A stretch of 64,000 nt of DNA. Origin: Tremella fuciformis (Eukaryota > Basidiomycota > Tremellomycetes > Tremellales > Tremellaceae). Under the pieces are notes generated by a model. That model was not told the DNA's origin and ran no database searches. It saw only the letters and a program-made list of their open reading frames with translations. The stretch covers positions 1,860,001-1,924,000 of the forward strand of contig CP136496.1 of the NCBI GenBank assembly GCA_032768795.1. Direction: 5' to 3'. The position numbers and the translations under genes are program-made. Of this stretch, positions 33,929-45,749 are shown in pieces; within the stretch, counting starts at the first letter, position 1, and each line of letters begins with the position of its first letter.

Positions 33929-34884
33929 GTATTTCTCAACGCCACAAGAAAGTGATACCCTGCATGACTGAGCGGACATTTGTTTATATCCCGCATACGA
34001 TTCCCATCTTTGCGATGTTTGCTGGCAAATATATGCATGCTGTGCTTGTGCTGTCGCTGCACTGAGATGAATGTCACGGGCAGGGGTATATTGGTGCGGG
34101 GTATACGTGATAGATGAGGGGTGGTCGTCATGTCATGCTAAGCGTTATGCTGTTGGTCAACATTGGAAAGTAGTCATAGATCGAACGCGCTCACCGCCCA
34201 AAAGGTGAATACAACGGTGATCTCGGTCCAGATGTGCAGTATGATAGCGGTCTCGAATCTTTGATATCAGATTCGACCCATATCATATGCAGACTTCAGA
34301 ACAGCCAAACATACCTTCAACTCGCGACGTTTCATCTTTCCTCGATGAACCGCCGCTTCCTCTGGTTCATAATCACCACCATCTCTCGGCCATCCACACT
34401 GGGTCCACTATACGCATCGTCAAGTCTCGCCGTCCCCCTTCTATCTTCCCTCACTGGACAAGGGAAGGCGACAACCAGTACCGCTCCGAGGAAGGTGGCG
34501 GTAAAGAGGGATGAGAGGAGAGAGCGGTGATGCGGTCTGTACAGCGCGCGCAGGAGGGGTGCCATATTCGGGTGTCCACTTCCTGCACCCGCGCAGTCGA
34601 GCTATCGGCGTAGCGATGGGCGAGCAGAGCGATGCCTCCGTATTATATGGTTGGAGAGTAGGCGGATGGTGGGTGGAAAGTGGGTTTAAGCATTCGGAAA
34701 ATGCCTCGAAGTCGATTCGTCCGCCCGTCTCCGCCGATGCTTAAATGGGGGGATCGCACCATGTGCCCGTATCAGCGAGTTTTGATCCCGGCCTGCCGGT
34801 GATCAGACTCGATGACGGACCAGGCTGGAAAAAAGTCGGATTGACTTCATTCTCTGTCACTCATTTGACGGTTTGGAAGGCAAG
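33929..34884. other. Intergenic before HIS4
   Basis: Contains one possible small minus-strand gene (34332-34565) and the HIS4 promoter. No other feature seen; I could not find a clear Gcn4-type TGASTCA site. Confidence 0.4.
34332..34565 (-). CDS. Possible small membrane protein (77 aa)
   Basis: ATG-initiated, unspliced. A basic N-terminus (MAPLLRALYRPHHRS) is followed by one hydrophobic span (LFTATFLGAVLVVAFPCPV) and a basic tail, resembling a small mitochondrial or ER single-span protein. It has more protein character than the overlapping plus-strand frame. I recognise no family. It could be chance. Confidence 0.35.
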   Translation of the reverse strand: MAPLLRALYRPHHRSLLSSLFTATFLGAVLVVAFPCPVREDRRGTARLDDAYSGPSVDGREMVVIMNQRKRRFIEER

Positions 34885-37529
34885 ATGTCTGGCCCGACCT
34901 TCCTCCCGCTTGTCGACCCGACCGCTGCGCCTCTCTTGCCTGCCTTGGCTGTCGTCGGGCCGGTACTGGTGCCGTCGACACTAGTGCACGCTGTCATACC
35001 GACCCTCCCAGCCGGCGCCGAATACTGGGTGTCGACCGCCGAAGAGGGCGATGAGCTTGACCTCATCGCCGTTCTCAACGACGGCGCGGAGAAGGTCGTA
35101 GTGTCTGCTGCCGAGGCCAAGGAGCTGGCTGCTAGCGGTGTATCGGCCGCACGGATCGTTGCCCGTTTGGCAGAATCGGAACTCGCATCCGCGGCATCCC
35201 TCCTGTCTATCGCTTCGGCCTTCTACATCACCTCGAGCGCCCCTATCAACCCCAAAGAGCTGGGACTGAAAGATATCCCGATCTACATCGCCCACCCGTC
35301 TCCCTCCCTCGAGTTCATCCGCGCCCTCCCGTCCTCCGTCAGCCCCGTCTTCCCCACCGCAGCCCTCACATCGTCCACAGCCAGCAGCTCGACGCATATA
35401 TCCATCGCCGACGCCTTTCTCGCCCGCATCACCTCGGACCGACCCGACGGGCTCTTCCCGACCATCGTCTCCTCCCCGCTCGGCCAGTCGCTCGGCCTCG
35501 TCTACTCGTCTCGCGAAAGTGTCGCAGAGGCCATTGCCTCCCGCACAGGCGTCTACCAGTCCCGCAAGCACGGCCTGTGGCGGAAAGGCGAGACGTCCGG
35601 TGCGACACAGGCCCTCGTGTCTGTTCGCGCGGACTGCGATACCGACGCGCTGCAATTTACGGTCGTACAGAATGGCAGTGGATTCTGCCACTTGCCGCAA
35701 GCGACATGTTTCGGTCCTTTGACCGGGATCAGCAGGCTTCAGGCTACGCTCGAGGACCGCCTGTCCAACGCACCTGAAGGGAGCTACACCAAGCGATTGT
35801 TCAGCGATGACAAGTTGCTCAGGAGCAAGATTATGGAGGAGGCAGAGGAGCTGTGTGATGCTGCGACCCCGGAGGAGGTTGCCTTTGAGATGGCGGATCT
35901 GGTGTACTTTGCCATGACGCGCTGTATCAGCAAGGGCGTATCGTGGTCGGACGTCGAGCGGGCGCTGGACAAGAAGAGTCTCAAGGTCACTAGGCGAAAA
36001 GGAGACGCCAAGCCGAAATGGGCTGAGAAGATCAATGGAAAAGCGTCCTCGTCATCCTCCGCTGCTGTCAAGCCAGAATCGAAGCCTACCGAGCCGGTAC
36101 CGAAATCCTTCCCTGCTGCTCCTACGCCTGTAGCCAATGGCAGTGTTTCCGACCCATCTGCACCTATCAAAATGCGAAAGACTGCTCTGGTCGGACTTAG
36201 CAAGTCGGAGCGCGCTGCTCTGCTCCGAAGACCTGTGCTCAACTCGCTGGCTATGATCGACAAGGTCAAGCCGATCGTGCAGAGGGTCCGGGACGAGGGC
36301 GACGCTGGCCTTTTGGCCCTCACAAAGCAGTTTGACAAAGCCTCTATCACCTCAAATGTCATGCTGCCTCCATTCGCTACTCCTTCCGAAGCCGACCTTC
36401 CCAATGATGTACGACGGGCTATCGAGATCGCCTACGACAATGTCAAGGCCTTCCACCAGGCTCAGGCCGAAAAGCAGCCTCTGCGCGTGGAGACCATGCC
36501 CGGTGTCGTATGCTCTCGCTTCGTCCGACCCATTTCGAGAGTGGGCATCTACGTCCCGGGCGGAACTGCCGTTTTGCCCTCCACTGCAATCATGCTTGGT
36601 GTGCCGGCACAGGTGGCAGGCTGCAAGGAGATCGTCCTCGCTACACCACCACGAGCAGACGGGTCCATCTCGCCCGAAGTGCTCTACGTCGCCAAGCTCG
36701 TCGGCGTCACGTGTATCCTCAAAGCCGGCGGAGCTCAGGCCGTCGCCGCCCTGGCGTACGGCACAGACGAGGTGCCCAAGGTCGACAAGATCTTCGGGCC
36801 AGGTAACCAGTGGGTCACCGCGGCCAAGATGTACGTGCAAAACGACACGGACGCCCTCGTGGCAATCGACATGCCCGCCGGGCCGTCCGAGGTGCTCGTC
36901 ATCGCGGACCACACGGCCAACCCGGTCTTCGTGGCGTCCGACCTGCTATCGCAAGCCGAGCACGGCACCGACTCACAGGTTGTCTTGATCGCCATTGCCC
37001 TGACGGCGCAGCACCTGCAGGAGATCGAAGACGAGGTCGACCGCCAGGCCCGCGCGCTGCCGCGGTGCGAGATTGCCCGACAGGCGATTGCCAAGAGTCT
37101 CATTGTGAGCGTGGACGACCTGCAGTCTGCCGTGGCGTTCTCGAACGAGTACGCGCCCGAGCACCTGATCTTGCACTTGGAAGATGCGCCCGGGGCAGTG
37201 GGCAGTATTGCGAATGCGGGCAGTGTCTTTGTCGGCCCCTACTCGCCGGAATCGTTAGTCCTCAGCTTTCTCCCCTTTCTGCAATATAGATATTGATGTG
37301 CAGATGTGGCGACTATGCCTCTGGGACGAATCACACGCTGCCGACAAACGGCTATGCGCGCCAGTTCTCGGGCGTCAACACGCTGTCGTTCCAGAAACAC
37401 ATCACCTCTCAGGAGATCACCGCGGCGGGGCTCAAAGAGCTGGGCCCGGTGGTCGTGCGGCTCGCGGAGCGGGAGGGCCTGGAGGCGCATGCGAATGCGG
37501 TAAGGCTGAGGCTGAAGGCCATGCAGTAG
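34885..37529 (+). CDS. HIS4: Trifunctional histidine biosynthesis protein (HIS4 type)
   Basis: 864 aa with one intron near the 3' end (37254-37303). Phosphoribosyl-AMP cyclohydrolase core near residues 215-275 ([43 protein letters not shown]); phosphoribosyl-ATP pyrophosphohydrolase near 283-380 ([24 protein letters not shown]); histidinol dehydrogenase from about 430 ([84 protein letters not shown]). It catalyses steps 2, 3 and the last two oxidations of histidine synthesis in the cytosol. Length and order match yeast His4. The start is the ATG at 34885, since the codons upstream in frame lack one. Confidence 0.97.
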
Positions 37530-37743
37530 AGCAGGTCCATGATACAGTAGCAGAATACAGGACAGTAGAGAACAGGATCTATGTGTCATCTGCATGGCCA
37601 CGCCAGTTTCCAGTACAGGCACTGCTGTTCATCGTGTGCTTGCCTCCTCGAGTCTGTCTGTACAGCAGGTACACGATTATACTGTTCACTTGCACATCTG
37701 CTCTGAAATACTGAAAGCCCTGAATACAACCACGAATTACAGA
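37530..37743. other. Short convergent intergenic region
   Basis: 3' ends of HIS4 (+) and the F-box gene (-). Repeated CAGTA/TACAG strings may belong to polyadenylation signals; nothing certain. Confidence 0.4.
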
Positions 37744-39580
37744 TTAAGCCTTGCCAGCCTGCAGAATCTCCTCCAGACTCATGGTCCGCTTTCCCCTCTC
37801 GGGCCGCTTGACGCCGCCGACGGGCTTGTCAAGCTGTCCTGCCCCGGGGCCGAGCTGACCCGCCGACTTTGTCCCATCCCCACTTAGGACAACGCCCAGA
37901 CTGCCCTCGCTCGCCACCACCGCGCCGGCCTCCATGTCCACATCCGAGTCGAGGCGTATGGGCGTCATCCAGCTGGGCCGAAGAGTTGGAAAGGCGGACT
38001 GCACCTCTGGGGGCGCCTCGGCATCTTCCAACGTCCGCATGTGCCCCTCGCCAAGGGGCATGATAATGATATCCCCATCACCATCGTCGTTGTTACCCCT
38101 GACACCCTCGTCGCGCACTGCGGGTGGGAGGTCGAGGCGACTGTTGGCGCGGCGCCAGATACCCCACCAGACGGTGATGCCCTGGTCGCCCTGCAGGAGG
38201 CCGACGACCAGGAGGGCCGGCATGGTCGCTGCGAGATGCAGGACGAGGCGCTCCTGTAGGTCCATCTCCAGTGCGTAGCTGCCCACCTGCAGCAAGCGCA
38301 GGTGCGGGAGCCGCGCGAGCGGCTCGAGGAGGCGGGCGAGATCGTCAAAGGTGATCTGGTGCGGGTACGATGATTTGCGCAGGGGCCGGTCGATGAAGAG
38401 CTCCTTGATGCCGCTGAACGTCCCCACCAGATCCTGCAGAAAGGCGCGGCCCCACCCGCGGATGGGCCCGCACAGCATGAGCGAGATGGCTTCGTTCTCC
38501 TCACCCGGCGGCTTCTCGCGCAGCGCCAGCTCCTGGCATGCGACGAGGATGTCGGCCGCCGTCATCTCTGTGAGGTCGGCGTCGAGCACGACGAAGCTCA
38601 GGCGGTGGGCGTGCCGCAGGAGGTGCAGGGTCGACACGAATATACTCGCCTGCGAAAAGTTGCGAAATCCCGCAGGTGGTGCGCCGCGCTGGCGCCATCC
38701 GAACGATCGCAGGCGCGATGTGAGGGGAGTTGGGCGTGGGTCGAGCGATTTGGTCGATGTGACGGACGGTGAGGGCGGTACGGTGGGCGGTGGGATGGGA
38801 AAGAGACTGGGGTGCGAGATGAGGGATGCGAAGAGCAGAACGAGGGTCCCGTCGTCCGAGGCGTCCGCGAAGAATGAGACGTGTTCGAGCGACGGCAGCG
38901 ATTTGAGCAGCTGGACCAAGAGGGACGATTCGGCCCAGCATGACCGTGGGGTTTGGAATTTCGGTGCGGTACCGGAGCCTGCAGCAGAGGCTGAGACATG
39001 GAGAGGCGTACCGCCGGGCGGGCTCTGCGAGTGGGGCAATGGAGCGGATGGGCCTGGTATCGTACTCGGTTGACGGGTCGGGGAGGACGATGGCGGGTCG
39101 TCGTCGAACATGTGCAAATCGATGATGAGACTTCTACAGTACTTAGTTTCTCACCTGAAAGGGAGGGTGTAATGCTGACCTTACATACTTGCCCCAGTCG
39201 TCTCGATTCGCAATGACCTGCTCGACGTGCCCCACCGTCGGTGTGCGTATACACCGGAACAGCACTACTCGGACTTCCCGCCGGACGACCTTGCAGGTAT
39301 GTCCGAACGCAATGAGCGAGTAGAGGTCGGCCTGCCGCTCGGCGTGCATGTCGACTGTGGAGAAAATGCCCCATGCTGGGAGAGGTCAGCTTGCTACAGG
39401 GGAGAGATGGTGGGACCACTGACTCAGGCGGTCCTGCTGCGATAGCTCGAGCGGGTCGTAGATGTGCACGGCAATCAGCCGGATCACCTCCCGTGGCAAC
39501 GAGGTGAGGGTTGGTCGTCGGACAGGTGATGGGCTGTAAGGATGCAGCATGCGGCTGAGGCGCCGCTTGTTGCTGCTCAT
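37744..39580 (-). CDS. F-box-like protein (580 aa)
   Basis: Introns 39376-39423 and 39134-39179 give an exact 580-codon frame starting MSSNKRRLSRM. Residues about 20-75 read LTSLPREVIRLIAVHIYDPL...DLYSLIAFGHTCKVVRREV, an F-box-like Leu-Pro helix pattern that would bind Skp1. The rest contains hydrophobic strand-helix units (HLRLLQVGSYALEMDLQERL) suggestive of degenerate leucine-rich repeats, with disordered Pro/Ser and acidic segments between. Probable SCF ubiquitin-ligase substrate adaptor; substrate unknown. The function is inferred from the F-box pattern only. Confidence 0.7.
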
Positions 39581-40249
39581 TGCGCCTCCCGGGTGGGTGA
39601 TAGAGGAAGAAGAAGGAGGTGAGAAGAGATCAGACGAGTAGTCGTGAGAATCGAATCGAATGGCGTGTTCGCTTAAAGCGACGTCGAGTGTGTGTGTGAT
39701 GGTGATGATGAAGAGGTTGATGATGATCACTACGACCCGCCTTTGACTCGCCCACTCCTTCTTTCTCCACTCATCTCAATCCTTCATCTTCTCTTCTTCC
39801 CCTCCCCCACCTCTTTTACATGCAAGCGAGGTGGGTACCTCTGTTCTGCAGCAATTGAACCTCTCTGTGCCGTTGCGTTGCCGCTCCCGTCGTAACCGGC
39901 TTTCCACCGCGCGTGATTATTTTTCGCCCCTCTCTCTCACGCTCGCCGTGCCTGAGACGATGACCCCGCAGCAAGTCAAACGGACAGTACACAGCACGAC
40001 GCGAGCCAAGAGCCAGCCAAGCATATGCACCTGTTCTGTACCGCATCGCATCACCTCTCCTCTACACTGTCATTCGATTCATACACCTTCTTTTGAGGCA
40101 GCTTGGCTCGGGTCATAGACGAAACGCGACTCTGACCGAATTCGGGGTCACAAACACCGCATCGCCGCAGCGACCATCTCGTGCCCGAGCCTCGACTCCT
40201 CCTTTCTCCATTGCGACTATACTGTCACTTTGCATCTCGACGCACCACA
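39581..40249. other. Divergent promoter region
   Basis: Between the F-box gene (-) and the PLC-like gene (+). Pyrimidine-rich tracts near 39760-39830 (CTCTTCTTCCCCTCCCCC) are typical of fungal promoters. An extended F-box ORF to 39730 is probably 5' leader. No gene seen. Confidence 0.5.
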
Positions 40250-41576
40250 ATGCTCTCCCGCGCCACGCTCGCCTTTGGTCTGGGACTGACGGCGTCCCTC
40301 GGCGTCGGCGTGCGTGCCGCGACGACCTGCAACGGCTACTCGGACCTGTGCTCAAAGTCCTACGGGGCCGTCACGTTTGTCGGCGCGCATGACTCGTACT
40401 CTGTCGGCACGAACATCGTGAACAACCAGTACAACAACGTGACGCAGCAGCTGGTGAGTGCTTCGGCGCGCCTCTGAGGCAGGAGAAGCTGGGAGAGGCT
40501 GACCAGAGGTAGAACGACGGCATACGCACGCTGCAGGTCCAAGCGCACAACGCATCGGACGGCATCCACCTCTGCCACTCGTCGTGCTCGCTTTACGACG
40601 GCGGCACGCTCGAGTCGTACCTCTCGTCCGTGACGACGTGGGTGGCAGCCAACCCGAACGACGGTACGTGTACGCGACAACTGACGCAGATCGAGCGCTG
40701 ACCTCCTTACAGTGGTCACCCTCGTCATGGTGAACATTGACGATCTGCCCCCTACCGACTTTGCGACCGACTTTGTCTCGGCCGGGCTGGACCAGTACGC
40801 CTACTCGCCCTCGTCCGCATCGCTGTCCGTGTCGGACTGGCCGACGCTCGGGGACATGATCGACAGCGGGAAGCGGGTGGTCGTTTTTATGGACACCGAG
40901 GCGGATTTTACGAGTGTGTCATACATCGTCGACGAGTTCAGCAACATGTTCGAGGACGCCTACGGTGAGTACACTACACTTAGCCGGTCTGTTGGCTGAG
41001 ACAACAGACGTGACCGACCAGACATGGTCGTGCAACGTGAACCGGACGTCGGGCACAGCGTCGTCGCAGCTCATGCTGATCAACCACTTCCTCGACTCGG
41101 TGTACAACCTCGCAGGGACCGTGTTCTACATCCCCAACACGGGCCTGCTGAACGAGACGAACGCGGAGAGCGGGACAGGCAGCATCGGCGCGCACGTCAC
41201 CAACTGCCAGAGCATATGGGGGTGAGTCCCCAACGCAATCGGTCAACGACTGCAAGGGGCATGTGGGCTGACGGGCAGGCGCAATCCCAACCATATCCTG
41301 CTCGACTACTACAACTCGAACGGCAACGACCCGTTCGACGCCGCAGCGTCCATGAACGGCGTCTCGGACCCGACCAACACGGTCGCCACGCCCACGGCGA
41401 CCGCCACGGGCGCGAGCGGGACCAGCGGAAGTAGCAGCAGCAGCGGGAGCAGCGCGCAGATCTCGTCGAGCTCGCTGAACGGCGCAAGGGGCAGTGTGGA
41501 CGGGTCGAGAGCTGGACTCTGGGCCCTGGCGGGGACGACCGTGCTGGGGGCACTCATGGGCTGGGCGGTGCTGTGA
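40250..41576 (+). CDS. Secreted, GPI-anchored PLC-like phosphodiesterase (372 aa)
   Basis: Introns 40454-40512, 40664-40712, 40965-41007 and 41222-41278. Signal peptide at residues 1-24 (MLSRATLAFGLGLTASLG...VRA), then a PI-PLC X-like TIM-barrel half: TFVGAHDSYSVG (first catalytic His), GIRTLQVQAHNASDGIHLCH (second His), VTLVMVNIDD, VFMDTEAD. A Ser/Gly/Thr-rich linker and a C-terminal hydrophobic tail (LWALAGTTVLGALMGWAVL) fit a GPI anchor on the wall or membrane. Many fungal members are of uncertain substrate, so phosphoinositide cleavage is not assured. Confidence 0.85.
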
Positions 41577-41694
41577 GGTGCCGCGGCCTGGTCTCAGGAC
41601 AATGTCATCATTGCATATCATCTTGCGTGTCGTATGCCATCATCATCATTACCATCGTGCCCGGCGGGCAGCTGGACGACCCCAAGCAGGACCA

Positions 41695-42181
41695 TTAGAG
41701 TCCGAAGAGTCGCTTGAGCTCGTCCCGTCTGTCGAGAGGCACCGTGTCGAAGCACGTCCGCATAGTTGGGTCAGCGCGAAAGGTCGGTACACCAGGCGGG
41801 GCAGGCGAGCCAAAGCGCGCCGTCGCGCTCGTCGCTGGTCCTGGCGCGGGCGTCTGGGTGAAAGTAGGTGTAGGAGACTCGTCAAATCCAAACCCCCGCC
41901 GACGTGGAGACTCTGGCCGTCAGCGCCACTCTCAACCTCCTTGAGCCATCCTTGCAGTCTCCCCAACTCCCAAGGGAGACTGAGGGTGGGGTTGATAGCG
42001 AGGACTGACCAATGGCCCCCACGGTCCCTTTGACAGGCGGAAGTCCCAGCCGGCGAGGTGTAGAAGTGGACGCCGACGCGGCGGTCGTGCCGGATGCTTG
42101 GCTGGCCAGGGTGGAAGACCGTCCTCTGCCTTCTGCCTCCCTTTGCGACGCGGCAGAGGTGGGCCGGGAGCGTGATGACAT
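41695..42181 (-). CDS. Small disordered protein (129 aa), unknown function
   Basis: Two exons joined across a 97-nt intron (41913-42009, gtcagt...gctgacggccag) give an exact 129-codon frame. The Ser/Thr/Arg-rich N-terminus and Pro/Thr-rich middle look disordered. The C-terminus TCFDTVPLDRRDELKRLFGL is compact and likely the conserved part. Alternative splicings with very short introns also restore frame but are less natural. No family recognised. Confidence 0.55.
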
Positions 42182-42328
42182 GTCAGGAGGTGTCTAGTGT
42201 TGTATGGTGGGAGGAGGACAAAGGAAAGTCGAAGTGGTGACGTCTGAAATTTCCGGACGACCTGTTCGCTTCTACGTATTCCACTTCTCCCTCTGCCTTA
42301 GAACCACCTCATAAGTCTCAGAGGCACG

Positions 42329-43332
42329 ATGCTCGCCTCGTCCAGCCGCCTCGGCCTCAGAGCGGCCTCCTCAGCCCAACGAAGATCACTCAGCAGCAGC
42401 ATCAGCAGCGTTATCGCCCGACCCGCCGCTCCCCGTACGTCTTCACGGTGCTCCACTCACCTACTGACCATACTCAGGTCGTCTGCGGCCGCCCATGCGT
42501 CCATGCCCAGCGACACTGGGGCGAGAGCATGGCCGAGGCCAGAGCCGACAGTACGCATCCGCCTCCGGGCCGGCGAGCACGACGGACCCCGCGCTCACGC
42601 GGGCGCTGGAGATGATGGACGACGCGACGCAGCTGTTGGAGAGCGGCGATCTCGAGGGCGCCAAGGCGCAGTATGGAGAGAGTCTCCGGGTGCAGGAGAC
42701 GAGTGCGGCGTGGTTCAATCTCGGCGTGGGTCTTCTCTCTCCCGCCCCCCCCCCCCCCCGCCTTTCTACCTATGCTATATGCTGATCCCAGGTGTGCGAG
42801 TATCACCTGAGTGAGCCCCCTCTCGACCTCCTTCCCTTTCAGGTCGCCCAGACTATGCCGATTGTTGGGCTGACCCGCGCAGAGAACACGCAGCCGGCCA
42901 TCGCAGCGTGGGAGAAGAGCATAGCCCTCACACCGTCCAGCGACGCACACACCAATCTCGCCTCGGCGTACATCCTGTCCCAACCGCCCCAAGCGGCGCT
43001 GGCCATCAAACACCTCACGTCCGCCCCTTGTCCTCTGAACACATCGCGGCTGACGCGCAGCGCTGCTCTCGAGCTATCTCCCGATGATCCAGAGGTGAGC
43101 CTACTTTCTGTGCATGGCATGGAGGGAACACGCTGACACGTCTCAGATCGCGTTCAACCTCGCCGCCGTCCTCGAGTCGACGGATAATCTCGACACTGCC
43201 TTGACTCTATACCAACGCGCCGAGAAGGGCGGTATCGAGCGGGCATCGCAGAACATCCGGAGTGTCAGCGCAAAGATCCTCGCCAAGCGCGCAGAGGCCA
43301 CTTCGTCCACCCCATCACCCACGAGCGCATAA
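42329..43332 (+). CDS. TPR-containing, probably mitochondrial protein (256 aa)
   Basis: Introns 42435-42477, 42726-42791 (holding a run of 16 C), 42811-42882 and 43095-43146. The N-terminus is Ser/Arg-rich without acidic residues (MLASSSRLGLRAASSAQRRS), a likely mitochondrial presequence. Helix pairs with TPR character follow: LESGDLEGAKAQYGESLRV, SAAWFNLGVCEYHLK, PAIAAWEKSIALTPSSDAH, IAFNLAAVLESTDNLDTAL, about four repeats. Probably a scaffold or assembly factor; partner unknown. Confidence 0.75.
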
Positions 43333-43649
43333 TAATACCGCTTGTACAATGCACTGTACAGATACATGGCGATGCATCAACATGGGTAGACGCTTGTCTT
43401 CTATCGTGAGACATGTAAAAGGTACAACGTGATTCGCATGTTCGTGAAAATGGAATGCGTCTTGTGCGGCGAAGCGAGGCGAGGTTGTGGCGAAGCGATG
43501 GAAGAATGACGAAAGGCTTGTTGTGCAAGCCACTGGTCGACCCGTTCTCGTCGAGTGACACGTTACAATATGAACAGGAATTCAAATGCAGGTGGGACGA
43601 TCTTTGATTCATTGCGAGGAAAATGTTGCGAGAGTGATACACTTGGTAT
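43333..43649. other. Convergent intergenic region
   Basis: 3' flanks of the TPR gene (+) and the Q-rich gene (-). No gene or structure recognised. Confidence 0.4.
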
Positions 43650-45149
43650 TTAGCAGCTGGTGTTGGGATTGGGGGTTGTAGGCTCCGAGCGTCGGTTCAG
43701 CATCCCCAGGCCAAGACCGGCTTTCCTGCGAATCCTGGTTGTCAGCAGTGACCCCGCATCGCAGAAGATGCACTCACATGGCCTTGAAGTTGTCCTCCTT
43801 GAGCTTGTCAGCATTGCCTGGCGGTCCATTCGGCTGTCGGACTGGCACCGCACGTCGAACGAGGGCGGGGCCAGCACAACTGGCAGCTCTGATGGGGGGT
43901 ATCGACTGTTTCTGCACAAGAGGGACCGGCAGGGTGATGGACCGATCGGTTGACTGAGAGTTTGGCGAGGGTCGGCCAAGGCCGATACCTGACATCATCT
44001 CTCGTTTGTTCGGGATCTCATCGGCTGTAGAAGAGGTCGAGCTTGTAGCGGAAGACTCGCTGGGCGAAACGGGAGAAGCCCCGAGAGTTGGTTGACGCCG
44101 CGCAAGAAGAGCCTGGAGGCTACCGATAGGCGATGCACCTCCAGAGGCCTCCATTGCCTGCTTGGCTTGCGCAAACCGGCCCGGTGCCTTGCCCGTGGAG
44201 GTGGTCGAGCTGTTGGAGCCTTCACGGATGTGTTCTACTGGAGAGGGCGGCGAGTTGGAGGAGTCGGACACGGACGCGCCGTCGGGGATACGCGGAGTGG
44301 ACCGGTTCGTCTGAGGCGCCAGACTCCTCTGACGCTGTTCGTTCTGCGGTTGTACGGCTGGACCGGATCGGCCGTGAGGAAGCGGTGATGACACGGGATA
44401 TGCGGTAGGCTGGGCGAAGGCAGACGCCAAGCTTTGAGACTGTAGGGCGGCAAGCTGCATCTGTCTAAGTTGCAGTTGTTGCAATTGGTTCATATATTGC
44501 TGCTGTAGAGGTGCAACACCGGCTGACTGAGTGGCGCCGGCGAGAGCCAGACGCTGAGCCTGTTCTCGTGCGACCATCTGAGCTCGAAGTTGCTGATTGA
44601 GAGCGGCCTGCTGCGCAGATGTGGTGATTTGGGGCGAAGCGCCAAGATTGGAGGTGGATACAGGAAGTGGGAAGTTCAGCTGTTGTAGCAGCGCTTGTTG
44701 TTGGTAACGAAGTCGATCGGTATGCTGTTGCTGCAGCGCTCGAAGCAGCTCGGCCTGCATCGCTGCGGGCTGGGACGTCGTCGTAGTCACGGGGGAGAAA
44801 GTGCTGGAAGGCTGAGGATGGTCAGCACGAAACGTATCGCCACAGAGCAGGTGGAGCGAATGGGGATGATAGTGTCTCAAAGGGAGTCACTTACCGGGGC
44901 AGCCATCGCTCCTTGGTATGATCTGCCGTCGGGGGCAAAGCCCAGCTGAGCCATCTTGGCAGCAATAAAGTCGGAATCGTCTCCATCCTCCTCGTCACTG
45001 AATACAGGGCCCAAAGTTCCTTGAGAGATGGTCGAGTGCAAGGAGGGCGGCAAGCCGCGTCCGTATGCGTCTACATTGGAGTATCCGGAAGGGGATGTCG
45101 ACTGGAATGGGGAAGGCGGACCAGCGCGGAAAGTCGATGCCGAGGCCAT
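43650..45149 (-). CDS. Gln/Ser-rich disordered protein (457 aa), unknown function
   Basis: Introns 44812-44894 and 43735-43777. The N-terminal 90 residues have an acidic patch (SDEEDGDDSDFIAAKMAQLG). Next comes a Gln-rich coiled stretch (RALQQQHTDRLRYQQQALLQ, NQLQQLQLRQMQLAALQSQS), then a Ser/Pro/Thr-rich region and a short conserved-looking C-terminal motif (RRKAGLGLGMLNRR). Composition suggests an RNA- or transcription-associated scaffold, but no domain is recognised. Localisation unknown. Confidence 0.7.
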
Positions 45150-45749
45150 GGCGATCGTTCTACAGAAGGGTGGCTGAGTAGCTTGCGATGAAAGGCGAGA
45201 AGATGGTGATGTGAGGACGCAAGTGTTCGAAGAAATGTGGATAACACAAGAAAGTCGAAGGCAGGAAAGGGGTCGTAGCTGGGTCTAGTTTGAGACTGAC
45301 GAACAGATGTCTGGCACCTTTTGAATATCGGAAATGCAATTCACGGATGGCGTTTGAGACGGCTGAAATGCACAAAGTCGCGAGTCGGGAGGTGGAATGC
45401 GAAGCAACGATGTCAAAGAAGCAGGAGGGAGATGGGATATGTGAGAAGTTAGTGAGAGTGACTGGTCTCATCTCGGTGAGTTCCTCTCCCGCTCTTCAGG
45501 CACGGAATCACTCACTTGGGGGGTGGGTCGGTAATCCCGAAGCGCCGAAAGGTCATCCAGTGGCGTTCCTGAAGACCTTACCAAGGTCCGCCCGGATGTC
45601 AATCGTGGGAGAGTGCGAACCCGGTTATGAGGCGCGTGGCCAACAACCGGAACAAGAAAGAGTTAGGAGACATCATTCACCTTAGCTCGATATACATTAC
45701 TCACATCGCCTTTCAACTACGTGTCTCCGAGTAGATCGACTTCATCAGC
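45150..45749. other. Divergent promoter region
   Basis: Upstream of the Q-rich gene (-) and the acyl-CoA dehydrogenase gene (+). No gene seen; the listed-type ORFs here have no start-to-stop protein character. Confidence 0.45.

Noticed and set aside
41913..41929. A 17-nt intron plus micro-exon in the small minus gene
   Set aside because: A single 97-nt intron (41913-42009) explains the frame with canonical signals.
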